From Desulfurobacterium pacificum (lineage in GTDB: Bacteria; Aquificota; Aquificia; Desulfurobacteriales; Desulfurobacteriaceae): DNA of 54,991 bases. Position 1 is the first letter of the stretch. Every line of letters starts with the position of its first letter. The position numbers and the translations under genes are program-made. The stretch lies in the NCBI RefSeq assembly GCF_900182835.1, contig NZ_FXUB01000001.1, forward strand, positions 621,954 through 676,944, written 5' to 3'. The notes under the pieces were generated by a model. That model was not told where the DNA came from, made no database searches, and was given only the letters and a program-made list of their open reading frames with translations. Shown one piece after another: positions 18,912-27,930 of this stretch.

Positions 18912-20093
18912 GTGAGCACGATAGAAAAGACAGAAAAGTTCGTTATGAAAACTTACAACAGATACCCCGTTTCCTTCGTTAAAGGCAAAGGATGTCGCCT
19001 TTACGACGAAAACGGCAAAGAATACCTTGACATGCTTGCAGGCATAGCCGTCTGCAACTTAGGACACTGCCACGAAAAAGTATCAAAAGCCATATGCGAA
19101 CAGGCACAAACTCTCATACACACTTCCAATCTTTTCCACATAAAACCTCAAGCAGAATTAGCAGAACTTCTCTGCAAAAACTCCTTCGGCGAAAAAGTGT
19201 TTTTCTGTAACAGCGGCGCAGAAGCCAACGAAGGTGCAATAAAGTTAGCAAGAAGGTACGGAACGGAAAAAGACCCAGAAAAGTTTGAAATCATAGCCTT
19301 CCGCCAATCGTTTCACGGAAGAACTATGGCAGCAGTTTCAATAACGGGGCAGGGCAAGTACAACGAAGGCTTCGGACCAATGCTTCAAGGCGTTCACTTC
19401 GCCGAATTCAACAACATAAATTCCGTAAAAGAACTAATATCAGAAAAAACTGCAGGCATTATCGTTGAACCTATACAGGGCGAAGGAGGCATCGTCCCCG
19501 CAGAAAAAGAATTCCTCCAGGAGCTAAGAAATTTAGCGGACGAAATTGACGCAATTCTCATATTTGATGAAGTCCAAACAGGAGTTGGGAGAACAGGAAA
19601 ACTCTTTGCTTATCAGCATTACGGAGTAGAACCAGACGTTATGACTTTAGCAAAAGCGTTAGGAAACGGCGTTCCGATAGGTGCAATTGTCGCAAAAGGC
19701 AAAGCTGCAGACGTTTTAAAGCCCGGACTTCACGCATCAACCTTTGGCGGCAACTTCTTAGCAACAAGAGCAGGCGTAGAAGTAATAAAGGAAATCTCAA
19801 AACCAGAATTCCTAAAGTCCGTTGAAGAAAAAGGAACTTACTTGAAAGAGAAGCTACAATCTCTAATAGAACAATTCCCCGAAAAGTTTGTATCTGTCAG
19901 AGGAAAAGGATTAATGATAGGACTGATATGTAAAGAACCCTGCAGCAAAATAGTAGAAAAGGCACTTGAAAACGGACTTGTCATAAACTGCACAGCAGGA
20001 AACGTCTTGAGATTTACGCCTCCGCTCATAATTTCTAAAGAAGAAATAGATGCAGGAATAGAAATTTTAAAGAAAACGCTGAAGGAACTATGA
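18912..20093 (+). CDS. argD: acetylornithine aminotransferase
   Basis: ArgD is a PLP enzyme of arginine (and lysine) synthesis that transfers an amino group to N-acetylglutamate semialdehyde. The 393-residue product shows LDMLAGIAVCNLGHCH, FCNSGAEANEGAIKLARRY, VEPIQGEGGIVPA, IFDEVQTGVGRTG (PLP Asp) and TLAKALGNGVPIGA with the Schiff-base Lys, followed by STFGGN. GTG 18912 follows AGAGGTGAACC. Its end overlaps the next gene by 4 nt (ATGA). Confidence 0.96.
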   Translation: MSTIEKTEKFVMKTYNRYPVSFVKGKGCRLYDENGKEYLDMLAGIAVCNLGHCHEKVSKAICEQAQTLIHTSNLFHIKPQAELAELLCKNSFGEKVFFCNSGAEANEGAIKLARRYGTEKDPEKFEIIAFRQSFHGRTMAAVSITGQGKYNEGFGPMLQGVHFAEFNNINSVKELISEKTAGIIVEPIQGEGGIVPAEKEFLQELRNLADEIDAILIFDEVQTGVGRTGKLFAYQHYGVEPDVMTLAKALGNGVPIGAIVAKGKAADVLKPGLHASTFGGNFLATRAGVEVIKEISKPEFLKSVEEKGTYLKEKLQSLIEQFPEKFVSVRGKGLMIGLICKEPCSKIVEKALENGLVINCTAGNVLRFTPPLIISKEEIDAGIEILKKTLKEL

Positions 20094-21823
20094 AGGTAAA
20101 GGAACTTAGCAAGCAATTTTTTGAAACGCAGGAAATAAGGCAGGAAGCCGTTTTAGACGCCATAGACTTCTTTTTAGAAAAACTAAAGAAAATCGGCGGA
20201 ACTATAGACAGCATCTATCCTGCCGACCCTTTTGCCCTACCGCTTGCTATGTATATTTCCGATAAACTCTCAATCCCCATAAAAACGGAACAGTTCTTAA
20301 AAGAAGATGAAAAAATCCTCACCCTCTTCTCCACCCTCTACAAAAACTACGTAACCCCCACTTATATTTCTCAAAAACTCAAAATCTTCAGAAAGCGCTT
20401 TCCCCATTCCCCGTCAGTATTAATAGCAGGCAACAATCAGGAAATATTTACAGACGTTCAACTCATAAAATTTAATAACGAAGTGGAAATATTCAGCTAC
20501 CGCTTCAGAAGGGAAGCTCTAAAGAACTTCTTCTTCCCCGTTGAAGGTGAAATCACCCACTTCTCTCAGGACTTCTGGCAGTTAGCCAAAGAAGAAATAA
20601 AAACTTTTGAAAAAGCAAGACGCATAAGAGACAACGCAAGAAGATTCTTAAGAGAAGAAACCGCTCCCCTCAAAATTTTAGAATCAGACCCTGAAATCGT
20701 TCTCTGGGAAAAGTTTGTAAAGCTCTCCCTATCACCTCCCAGGCAGATAAATAGAGAAACAGAAACAAACATAAAACTAAAAACCGAAAAGCTGATTCAG
20801 GTAGAAGACAAAAAAACGAACTCCGCCATAACATCGCTGTTAGAGTATTTTTCTCAAATATTTGAAGCACACTTCCCTACCTACCTTGCCTATTCCAGCC
20901 TTGAAATAACCGACAGGAGAGGAATAACCATAATTCCCCAGGTTTCTCAAATAATGGAAGGCGCTGACGTAAAGTTAGAAATCGTTTTAAGAAGCGAAAA
21001 CGTTGAAACAGACTACAAGCGCCTGATAGCTGTTTTAAAAGAAGCGTTCAGGATAATCTTTACGGAAATCTTTGAAAAGGAAGCTTTCCGTCCGGCTATT
21101 GACTCAGTAGTTGAGAAAGAAACAAACAAAGCCTCTGTTTACGTCAACTGGTTTTTAGACAAAGAAATGATTGAAAAATTAACGAAGAAAATCAACAAGC
21201 GCTGGCTACTTTCTCGCCTTCTCTATAGAAAAAGATTTAAATCTCAAATGCGAGAATTCCTCAAAAGCTTAGAAGAATTCACATTTACACCGGAAAATCT
21301 TGACTACCTTATCGCAACAATAGAAGGTTTATGGAAGCAAAACCCTACCTACGTGAGATTATACGGAAAAGAAATCAAAAAACTCCTTGACGGAAAAGAC
21401 CTGTGGGGCATCGTCGGTTACTACGGAACAAAAATTTACGGAAGCAAGAGCAAGCTCCTGACCTCACTTCTCAACTTCCTGCTTTCTCTTAAAGGCTACG
21501 AAAACATCCACCACTTTTTAGCAGAAGAGAAAACCTACTTCATACCAGTCCAGACGAAAAGGATTTTAAGACCAAACTGGGAAAGGGTAATAAAAGAAGA
21601 GCAGGACGTTTACCTTAAACCTGAACCTTTAAACCCGGAATCACCGGTAACCTACACTCTAATGAGTGAAGATGGAAAACTGCTTGGAACAATTCCCAAG
21701 ATTTTTGCCCACTACATAGCAGCAAGGGAATCTATCGGAAAGACAATAACGTGTGAAAAACTCTACTTTGACCCGGACATCTTTTCTGAAAACTCCTACT
21801 GGATAAAGGTGTCATGCCTTTAA
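20090..21823 (+). CDS. unknown 577-residue cytoplasmic protein
   Basis: I do not recognise a domain. The N-terminal part has DAIDFFLEKLKKIGG and DSIYPADPFALPLAMYISDK, a mixed alpha/beta pattern. Residues about 165-240 are strongly charged and helical (RIRDNARRFLREETAPLKIL). The rest alternates helices and strands, with RRGITIIPQVSQIMEGADVK near 290 and a C-terminal beta pair. No signal peptide or membrane span is seen. It overlaps argD by 4 nt and the ABC ATPase by 10 nt, so all three are translated together. Confidence 0.8.
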   Translation: MKVKELSKQFFETQEIRQEAVLDAIDFFLEKLKKIGGTIDSIYPADPFALPLAMYISDKLSIPIKTEQFLKEDEKILTLFSTLYKNYVTPTYISQKLKIFRKRFPHSPSVLIAGNNQEIFTDVQLIKFNNEVEIFSYRFRREALKNFFFPVEGEITHFSQDFWQLAKEEIKTFEKARRIRDNARRFLREETAPLKILESDPEIVLWEKFVKLSLSPPRQINRETETNIKLKTEKLIQVEDKKTNSAITSLLEYFSQIFEAHFPTYLAYSSLEITDRRGITIIPQVSQIMEGADVKLEIVLRSENVETDYKRLIAVLKEAFRIIFTEIFEKEAFRPAIDSVVEKETNKASVYVNWFLDKEMIEKLTKKINKRWLLSRLLYRKRFKSQMREFLKSLEEFTFTPENLDYLIATIEGLWKQNPTYVRLYGKEIKKLLDGKDLWGIVGYYGTKIYGSKSKLLTSLLNFLLSLKGYENIHHFLAEEKTYFIPVQTKRILRPNWERVIKEEQDVYLKPEPLNPESPVTYTLMSEDGKLLGTIPKIFAHYIAARESIGKTITCEKLYFDPDIFSENSYWIKVSCL

Positions 21824-22761
21824 AAGTAGAAAACTTAAAGATATCCACAAAAGACGGAAAGATAACTCCCGTTAAAAACGCATTTCTCACCGTTGAAAAA
21901 GGTGAGCGAGTAGCGTTAGTAGGAGAAAGCGGTAGCGGTAAATCCCTCACCGCTCTATCCATTTTAAAGTTACTGCCGGAAAACCTTATAGCAGAAGGAA
22001 ATATAACGGTTGACGATAAAAACGTTTTTAAGCTTACAGGAGAAAAACTAAGACAGTTCAGATGGAAAGACGTTTCAATGATATTTCAAGACCCATCTGC
22101 TTCTTTAAATCCTTTGATTAAAGTAGGCGAACAGGTAGGAGAAGCAATAAAATTCCACCATCCTGAGCTATCTAAAAAAGAGATAACAGAGAAGGTGATA
22201 GAACTCTTTAAAATTGCGGATATTCCTGAACCTCATAAACGAATAAATGCCTATCCGCACCACCTTTCAGGCGGACTCAAACAAAGAGTCTGCATAGCAA
22301 TGGCTCTCGCCTGCAATCCCAAATACGTAATAGCAGATGAACCAACAACCGCTTTAGATGTAACCGTCCAAGGCAAAATACTTGAACTTTTGAAAAAGAT
22401 AAGTGAGAGAAACAACGTAGGAATCTTACTAATCACCCACGACATGGGCGTCGTAGCAGAATTCGCAAAAAAAATATACGTAATGTACGCAGGATACACT
22501 GTAGAACACGGAACGGTTGAAGAAGTCTTCTCAAACCCCTTACACCCTTACACAGAAGGGTTACTAAAGTGTTCTCCCACCTTAAGCGGTAAACCGAAAA
22601 GGAAACTCCCCTCCATTCCCGGTTCTATCCCTCAACCAAACGAAAAAATAAGCGGATGCCCCTTTCACCCCCGCTGTCCGATTAAGAAAGAGATATGCGA
22701 GAGGGAGTTCCCTCCCGCAAAGTGGAAAAACGGAAGATTCGTTCTCTGTCACTTAAGGTGA
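21814..22761 (+). CDS. OppD/DppD-type ABC transporter ATP-binding protein
   Basis: A 315-residue peptide/nickel-type ABC ATPase: Walker A GESGSGKS, Q-loop IFQDPSASLNPL, signature LSGGLKQRV, Walker B VIADEPTTALDV and switch His ITHDMG. It also carries the extra C-terminal oligopeptide-type region HPYTEGLLKCSP ... CPFHPRCP, whose cysteines in some members hold an Fe-S cluster. No permease, binding protein or OppF partner lies nearby; the neighbour is the unknown 577-residue gene. The substrate is unknown. Confidence 0.9.
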   Translation: MPLKVENLKISTKDGKITPVKNAFLTVEKGERVALVGESGSGKSLTALSILKLLPENLIAEGNITVDDKNVFKLTGEKLRQFRWKDVSMIFQDPSASLNPLIKVGEQVGEAIKFHHPELSKKEITEKVIELFKIADIPEPHKRINAYPHHLSGGLKQRVCIAMALACNPKYVIADEPTTALDVTVQGKILELLKKISERNNVGILLITHDMGVVAEFAKKIYVMYAGYTVEHGTVEEVFSNPLHPYTEGLLKCSPTLSGKPKRKLPSIPGSIPQPNEKISGCPFHPRCPIKKEICEREFPPAKWKNGRFVLCHLR

Positions 22762-24684
22762 ATTGAAGAAATCATTAACCTGCTGTCTTGCAAGTTCTCC
22801 CAACTCATCTATAACATCCTGATTTATATGCTCCGCTGCTTCAGGATACTTACTTGCAGCGTCGTCAACTCCTAAAAGGAAACTGTGAACGCCCCAGTAA
22901 GTTTCATTTCCAAACATATACCATCCTGGAGTAGAAGGCGGTTCTGTATTCAGCACTGTAGTGTAATTGTCAAAACCTACTCTCTTGGCAAGTATGGTGT
23001 TAGAAACGTTTGGAACAACTGTATCGCCGTAAGCATTCTGCAATATCACGTTGGTTCCGTTATCAATTCCTACATACACAGGGTCAGCCGGGTCTTGAAT
23101 TAACTGCGTTATACCAAGCATATAAGCATAAGTGTAAGTATTCTTCTTAACACCTGCAGCTTCCAAAAGACCTTCTATCAACTGATTTGTAGCTGCATCT
23201 ACAATAGAAGCATAGTTCGCTCCACCAACGTTAAGAACCACTTTATCAGGAGTACCGTACTTAGCATAAATGGAACCAACAATCGCTCCCATAGAAATAC
23301 CTAAGAAGTCAACACTTGTAACGTTATCAAGCTTTCCATCACCGTCAACATCGTAAAATCCTCCCCTCAACAACTTCTCAAGCAACCTCAAATTAAACAC
23401 CGCTTGGTAAATATTCATTCTATTAGCAATAGGATTAGAGCCTAAGAAAGTTCCATTCTCACTCATATAATCACCATGATAAGGCAGGTCTATCGCCACA
23501 ACAGGCAGGTCAATATCATTTAACAGTTTCTCCGCCTGCGTTCTGTTGCCGCCAAGCCCGTGCTGGAAAATGTAAACGGTTCCATTGTAATGTTCAGTAT
23601 CGTTGTTGCCTAAGTAGACAGGAATTTTCACAAGGTAATCATCAGAAGACAAAGTTTGATTAGCAATAGCAATTAAAACATCATTTAGTTCCCCTAACTT
23701 AAAAGCTCCCATCAGCTTAGAAATGTCAAAAGCCGGAAAAGAACCACCTGAAGTAATGTTTTCAATATAAGATCGAACAGAAGAATTCTCTTTCACTAAG
23801 CTGTAAACTTCATCTACCAAACCATTAATCAAGCCATAATCTTGTGTCACGTTAGAATAAGCAATCCCCGTAACGTTAAGAGAACCAACCTCTTCTTTCA
23901 AATAAGCACTTATAGCAGCAAAATCGGAAACAGAAAGCGTCTTGTTAGCAGTTGTAAAGGTAAACAGCTCTAAAACATCTTCCTTAGTCAAATTAAAATT
24001 CGGTAATACTTCGTTAAATAACGGCGCGTAGCTTTCTCTTAAAGCTTCAAGCTCAGGATTATCCAGCGGTTTATCCGATTCAAGCTCCAAGAAAATAGAA
24101 GGCGGTAAAACGTCCCTACCAGAAACATCTTTTATCCCTTTAAGGAGAACGAAAAGATACTGATGTCCCGGCTCTAAAGGCTTCACAGGATAAAACTTCA
24201 AATAACTTCCATCTTGTCTGAAAATCAGCCTATTACTCTGGTCAATTAAGGAAGCATACGTAGCATTCTGGGAAGCCAAAGTCAAAGCAGTCAAATCAAT
24301 TAACCTGTAATTGTTCTTCAATGTATTCAAATCTATAGGATAATCTGAAGCAAGTGGAACGAATATCGGCATGTTAGGACTAAAACCTTTAAGCTGGAGT
24401 TGATTCAGAGCTTCATAAAGAACTCTCGTTGCATTATCTTTTGCTTTATCTGGGTCAAAGTAAAGATAAGAATCTCCGTCTCTTGTTTCAGGAGTAAGAA
24501 AAATATCGTTAGGGAAAGGAACACCTATCGGCGAAAACGCATCAGTAGAAAACGGGTCAAAAACTAAAGCTCCTCTCTCGTAATTAGTATCAACCTTATC
24601 AGAAACAGATTCAGGACTCTGCAAACTTCCTCCACAGGAAAAGAATAAAATAGGCATCAACAATAATACTAAAATCCTCCCCAT
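22753..24684 (-). CDS. VolA/Pla-1/Cef-type outer-membrane lipase lipoprotein
   Basis: The protein starts with a lipoprotein-like signal (MGRILVLLLMPILFFSCGGS, C17 as likely lipidated residue) and has 643 residues. The N-terminal part (FDPFSTDAFSPIGVPFPNDI, then RLIDLTALT and PVKPLEPGHQYLFVL) resembles the Vibrio-type virulence-factor lipase N-terminal domain. An alpha/beta-hydrolase domain follows, with FQHGLGGNR (oxyanion side) and the nucleophile elbow GISMG at 462-466 (S464). In Vibrio, VolA cleaves lysophospholipid and FadL imports the fatty acid; here fadL is directly upstream, 12 nt away. Confidence 0.82.
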   Translation of the reverse strand: MGRILVLLLMPILFFSCGGSLQSPESVSDKVDTNYERGALVFDPFSTDAFSPIGVPFPNDIFLTPETRDGDSYLYFDPDKAKDNATRVLYEALNQLQLKGFSPNMPIFVPLASDYPIDLNTLKNNYRLIDLTALTLASQNATYASLIDQSNRLIFRQDGSYLKFYPVKPLEPGHQYLFVLLKGIKDVSGRDVLPPSIFLELESDKPLDNPELEALRESYAPLFNEVLPNFNLTKEDVLELFTFTTANKTLSVSDFAAISAYLKEEVGSLNVTGIAYSNVTQDYGLINGLVDEVYSLVKENSSVRSYIENITSGGSFPAFDISKLMGAFKLGELNDVLIAIANQTLSSDDYLVKIPVYLGNNDTEHYNGTVYIFQHGLGGNRTQAEKLLNDIDLPVVAIDLPYHGDYMSENGTFLGSNPIANRMNIYQAVFNLRLLEKLLRGGFYDVDGDGKLDNVTSVDFLGISMGAIVGSIYAKYGTPDKVVLNVGGANYASIVDAATNQLIEGLLEAAGVKKNTYTYAYMLGITQLIQDPADPVYVGIDNGTNVILQNAYGDTVVPNVSNTILAKRVGFDNYTTVLNTEPPSTPGWYMFGNETYWGVHSFLLGVDDAASKYPEAAEHINQDVIDELGELARQQVNDFFNSP

Positions 24685-24696
24685 CTTTTCTCCTCC

Positions 24697-25989
24697 TTAG
24701 AATCTATAACTTACTGTTAAACCGTAACCCCAGAGATGACCGTCAGCAGCCAAAGAAACCGTTCCAGGATTACCAGCTACGCCTGGATAACTATCGTTTA
24801 GGTTAACGCTTTCTCCGCCAATTTCTCTCTTATACTCAGCAATTATGTACTGCAGAACTGTATCAACCGTCCATCTTCCAAAATGAAGCCCCATACCTAA
24901 AGAATAGGTTTTCTTATCAGCATCCGGCCAAAGCATATCAAAGGTATGGTCTGGAATAGGAGACGGGTCATAGAAATAACCACCCCTCAGTGTAACAATT
25001 TCGTTCCACTTATACTCAATACCAAACCTTACCTGCCTCGTATCCTTCCAATCCCTCGGGAAGTACTCCTCCGTCTTACCCAAAAGAGGTCTTGAAAACT
25101 TAATGGTGTAATCTTTTACAGAACTCCAGTTAGTCCATACAACATCAGCAGTTAAAGTAAGTCTCTTATTCGGCTGATATTTCACACCCATCTGAAGCTG
25201 GTCAGGATGGTCTATCTTCGTACTCGCATGAACTTTATCAATTCCAACAACTTCAACCGTTCCTTCAAAGTCAGTATAAGTTCTTGACCTGTAGGTCAAA
25301 CCAAAAGATAAATTGTCGTAAGGCTTATAGAGGAAACCCACATTAAAAGAAACGTTGAAATCGTCCGTCATTTCACCTTTTATTACCTTTCCGTTAAGCC
25401 CATTAGGAGCCGTAGGATAGTAAAGTCTCCTCTGAGTTCCTGCTTCAGACCTTCCAAAAGAGATACCGAAACCGGCTGCCAACTTATCTGTAAGCTTTAC
25501 AGCCACGGTTGGCGTTACAACAGCCCTTAAATAGTAAGACTCAAAACCGTTGTAAGCACCAGGGTTTTGAGAAACATTATCGTTCCACTTAATATGAAGA
25601 CCGTAAGGCACGTACGCAGCTATACCGAAATAAACGTTTTTAAAAAGGTGCATAGCAAATCCTGCATGAGGAACAAGCAAATTATCGGAAGTGTCTTTAA
25701 AGGTAACTCCATAAGGTTGAACAGGAGTACCGTCCCCATCAACTGCTTTAAAATCGTGAATTTTCAACGTTGGATTAAGAATTTCAAAACCGACAGAAAG
25801 CGTAGGACTCTCAATTTGCGTTAAACCGGCTGGGTTGTAGTAAACCGCATAAACGTCATCTGCATAAGCAGAAAACGCTCCTCCTAACGCGGTAGCCTTA
25901 GCACCAATACCAAACGTATCTACGTTTCCGGCATTCGCAACACCACAAAGAGAAAGTAAAAGACTTGAAGTTAAAAGGATTTTCCTCAT
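24697..25989 (-). CDS. FadL/OmpP1/TodX-family outer-membrane transporter
   Basis: A beta-barrel for hydrophobic substrates such as long-chain fatty acids. The signal peptide ends at ANA, and the mature part begins with the hatch-like GNVDTFGIGAKATALGGAFSA, then ADDVYAVYYNPAGLT with the family NPAGL motif. Alternating strands continue to a C-terminal aromatic residue (LTVSYRF), as needed for BAM insertion. The start is ATG 25989, preceded by GGGAGGAAGGTTTG. It forms an operon with the downstream lipase and lies 31 nt after mtnP. Confidence 0.9.
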   Translation of the reverse strand: MRKILLTSSLLLSLCGVANAGNVDTFGIGAKATALGGAFSAYADDVYAVYYNPAGLTQIESPTLSVGFEILNPTLKIHDFKAVDGDGTPVQPYGVTFKDTSDNLLVPHAGFAMHLFKNVYFGIAAYVPYGLHIKWNDNVSQNPGAYNGFESYYLRAVVTPTVAVKLTDKLAAGFGISFGRSEAGTQRRLYYPTAPNGLNGKVIKGEMTDDFNVSFNVGFLYKPYDNLSFGLTYRSRTYTDFEGTVEVVGIDKVHASTKIDHPDQLQMGVKYQPNKRLTLTADVVWTNWSSVKDYTIKFSRPLLGKTEEYFPRDWKDTRQVRFGIEYKWNEIVTLRGGYFYDPSPIPDHTFDMLWPDADKKTYSLGMGLHFGRWTVDTVLQYIIAEYKREIGGESVNLNDSYPGVAGNPGTVSLAADGHLWGYGLTVSYRF

Positions 25990-26020
25990 CAAACCTTCCT
26001 CCCCGATAGTTTCTTAAGGT

Positions 26021-26893
26021 CTAAAGTTTGAAAATCCACTCCCTCCAATCCTCCCCTATTTTTCCTTTTTTTCTGTACCTTTCCATCAAACTACCGCAAG
26101 GACATGTCCTTTCTTCTCTAACCAATTTCAGCACCAAACGTTTAACTATCTGTGGGAACCTCTCCACAGCCATATCAACTTTCTCTTTATCTCTTGGCGG
26201 CAACATTCCTTCAAACAGGACGCCTGCCTTAAAGTCATAATTCTTCACACCTTCAGCGTAATTGGTGACGTAGCAAACAGCACCGTAACAAATTTCAAGT
26301 TCCTTAGCCAAGAAAACTTCAGGAACTAAAGTCATACCGACTAAATCACCGCCCAATCGCTTAAAAGCTCTTATTTCTGCAGGCGTTTCAAGGCGCGGAC
26401 CTTCAGTACAAACGTAAGTCCCACCAAAATGAAAAGGAAGATTTAATTCAGCAAAAACTTCCCTAACTAAATCAGAAATTTGCGGGCAGAAAACGGGACT
26501 CTGCCTAACAAATCCTAAACCGCCATTTTCAAAAAACGTTGATTTCCTTCCCTTAGTAAAGTCTAAAAGGTCTGAAGGAATAACGTAATCTCCAGGTCTA
26601 AAATCCTCCCTCAAAGAACCAGGACCTGTCCACGCAAAAATACGACCAACTCCTAAAAACTTAGCTGTATAGATATTTGCTCTATAATTAACGAAAGGCG
26701 CCGTTACATCGTAATCTTTTTCGCCGTGCCTTGAAAGAAAAAAGAAATCAAAACCATCCTCATGACGAATAGTATAAACAGGATTTGAAATACCAAAAGG
26801 CGTATCAAACCTTTTTACTTCCAAAACCTTACCGAAAGACTCCTTTTCTAAAAAGTACGCTCCACTACCACCGATAACTAAAACCTTATCCAC
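26021..26893 (-). CDS. mtnP: MTAP/PNP-family purine phosphorylase (methylthioadenosine/methylthioinosine type)
   Basis: These trimeric enzymes cleave methylthioadenosine or methylthioinosine with phosphate. The 290-residue protein reads VIGGSGAYFL, FFLSRHGEKDYDVTAP with the family R-H-G motif, YRANIYTAKFLGV, CTEGPRLETPAEIRAFKRLG and GMTLVPEVFLAKEL with the purine-site acidic residue. The M-T region (VGMTLVPE) fits MTAP rather than plain PNP, but the exact base cannot be read with certainty. It overlaps queF by 8 nt; the C-terminal tail holds a C-P-C pair (ERTCPCGSL). Confidence 0.85.
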   Translation of the reverse strand: MDKVLVIGGSGAYFLEKESFGKVLEVKRFDTPFGISNPVYTIRHEDGFDFFFLSRHGEKDYDVTAPFVNYRANIYTAKFLGVGRIFAWTGPGSLREDFRPGDYVIPSDLLDFTKGRKSTFFENGGLGFVRQSPVFCPQISDLVREVFAELNLPFHFGGTYVCTEGPRLETPAEIRAFKRLGGDLVGMTLVPEVFLAKELEICYGAVCYVTNYAEGVKNYDFKAGVLFEGMLPPRDKEKVDMAVERFPQIVKRLVLKLVREERTCPCGSLMERYRKKGKIGEDWREWIFKL

Positions 26894-27368
26894 GGTTTCT
26901 CCTTATCTCCGGCGGAACTATCCTGTGGAGTTTAAACCTTTCCTTAGCTAACTCTTCTACCCATTTTTCCTTCTTATAACGTTGAGTAAACGGGTCTATA
27001 GAAATGCCACCTCTTGGATTAAATTCACCATAAACTTCAAGGTAGAAAGGTTCTAACAGCTCAAATAAATCATCCGCTATCCTGTTTACAGTATCTTCGT
27101 GAAAATCTCTGGCGTTCCTGAAAGAAAACAGATAAAGCTTTAACGATTTACTTTCTACAAGCCACTTGTCAGGAATGTACTGAATGTAAATAGTTGCAAA
27201 ATCAGGCTGACCGGTAATAGGACACAGAGTAGTGAATTCAGGACAGTTAAATGAAACCCAGTAAATTTTCCCCTTATACCTATTCTCAAACTTCTCTAAC
27301 AAATTCGGAGAGTAATCGTAAACGTAATCGGTTTTCCTTCCTAATTTCTTTAAACCTTTATCTTCCAT
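26886..27368 (-). CDS. queF: preQ0 reductase QueF
   Basis: QueF reduces 7-cyano-7-deazaguanine to preQ1 with NADPH for queuosine in tRNA. The 160-residue protein is the short (unimodular) form. The catalytic Cys C49 lies in FTTLCPITGQPDFATI with the partner Asp (D56), and ESKSLKLYLFSFRNARDFHE is the NADPH-binding E-S-K-S-x-K-L motif. AGGGGAATTTTCT precedes the ATG. It is the first gene of the queF-mtnP-fadL-lipase run; about 100 bp upstream holds no preQ1 riboswitch that I can recognise. Confidence 0.95.
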   Translation of the reverse strand: MEDKGLKKLGRKTDYVYDYSPNLLEKFENRYKGKIYWVSFNCPEFTTLCPITGQPDFATIYIQYIPDKWLVESKSLKLYLFSFRNARDFHEDTVNRIADDLFELLEPFYLEVYGEFNPRGGISIDPFTQRYKKEKWVEELAKERFKLHRIVPPEIRRNRG

Positions 27369-27472
27369 AGAAAATTCCCCTGAAACTTTGTAAGAGGAAT
27401 TTTAATCAAAAATTGAAGGAATTTCTAATGTTATGAGATTTATTGAATAGTGAATCATCGTTCACAAAAGAG

Positions 27473-27494
27473 GGGGCGACTAATTAGTCGCCCC
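27473..27494. terminator. perfect 22-nt palindrome, terminator after tRNA-Glu
   Basis: The half GGGGCGACTAA is followed directly by its complement TTAGTCGCCCC. It lies 60 nt beyond the 3' end of tRNA-Glu, and the minus strand continues with CCTCTTTT, so it can end the tRNA transcript. The symmetry also allows action in the other direction. Confidence 0.7.
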
Positions 27495-27553
27495 TTTCTC
27501 CATAAAGGGGAGGGAGGGGGAAAAGGGGGGATTATAAAGACATATATAATATA

Positions 27554-27631
<78 letters not shown>

Positions 27632-27645
27632 GCTTCGTATGCCCC

Positions 27646-27675
27646 ATAATATAGCTCCACCTCCGAAATTGTCAA
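27646..27675 (-). promoter_or_regulatory. sigma-70-type promoter of tRNA-Glu
   Basis: On the minus strand a perfect TTGACA (27670-27675) is followed after 16 nt by TATATT (27648-27653), or after 18 nt by TATTAT (27646-27651). The tRNA 5' end lies 15-20 nt downstream, the expected distance. Confidence 0.7.
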
Positions 27676-27681
27676 CTCCCC

Positions 27682-27780
27682 CTATTCAGAAACGTTAAGT
27701 TTTCCTCCTTTTCCCAAACAACCTTCAACTTTTTGCGCTTTATACTGCTTCAAAGCTCTTACCATATTATTGTAAGCATC
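27682..27780 (-). pseudogene. C-terminal part of a small gene broken by the TnpB element
   Basis: Directly beyond the right end of the TnpB element an open frame continues for 32 codons: DAYNNMVRALKQYKAQKVEG, then CLGKGGKLNVSE and TAG. It has no start of its own at its 5' end. Joined to the open frame beyond the left end of the element (29312-29389) with the element removed, it makes an uninterrupted 58-codon ORF. The family is not recognised; it is lysine-rich with one Cys. Confidence 0.5.
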
Positions 27781-27930
27781 TGTGAACTACCTACCACTAA
27801 AGTCGTAGGCTTCTGAGGGAGTTTGGTAGGTTACACCTACCCTTATCCCTCCAGGCGGGTTCACTCCGCCCTCTACTCCTATCCCTGCATGCAGCAGAGA
27901 TTCGGAGATACCTTCACTGAACTTATAGAC
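27761..27930 (-). ncRNA. predicted omega-RNA (TnpB guide RNA) at the right end
   Basis: TnpB elements make a guide RNA from the 3' end of tnpB and the right end, with the guide taken from the flanking DNA. Here the right-end hairpin CCTAC...GTAGG (27790-27809) overlaps the last codons of tnpB, and the next 16-20 nt past TTCAC (27761-27781) would be the guide. The 5' boundary is an estimate and nothing beyond the hairpin was folded. This is inference from the family. Confidence 0.45.

Noticed and set aside
27369-27470. Possible preQ1 riboswitch upstream of queF
   Set aside because: The GTGAA...TTCAC dyad is there, but the short conserved aptamer and its A-rich tail are not recognisable.
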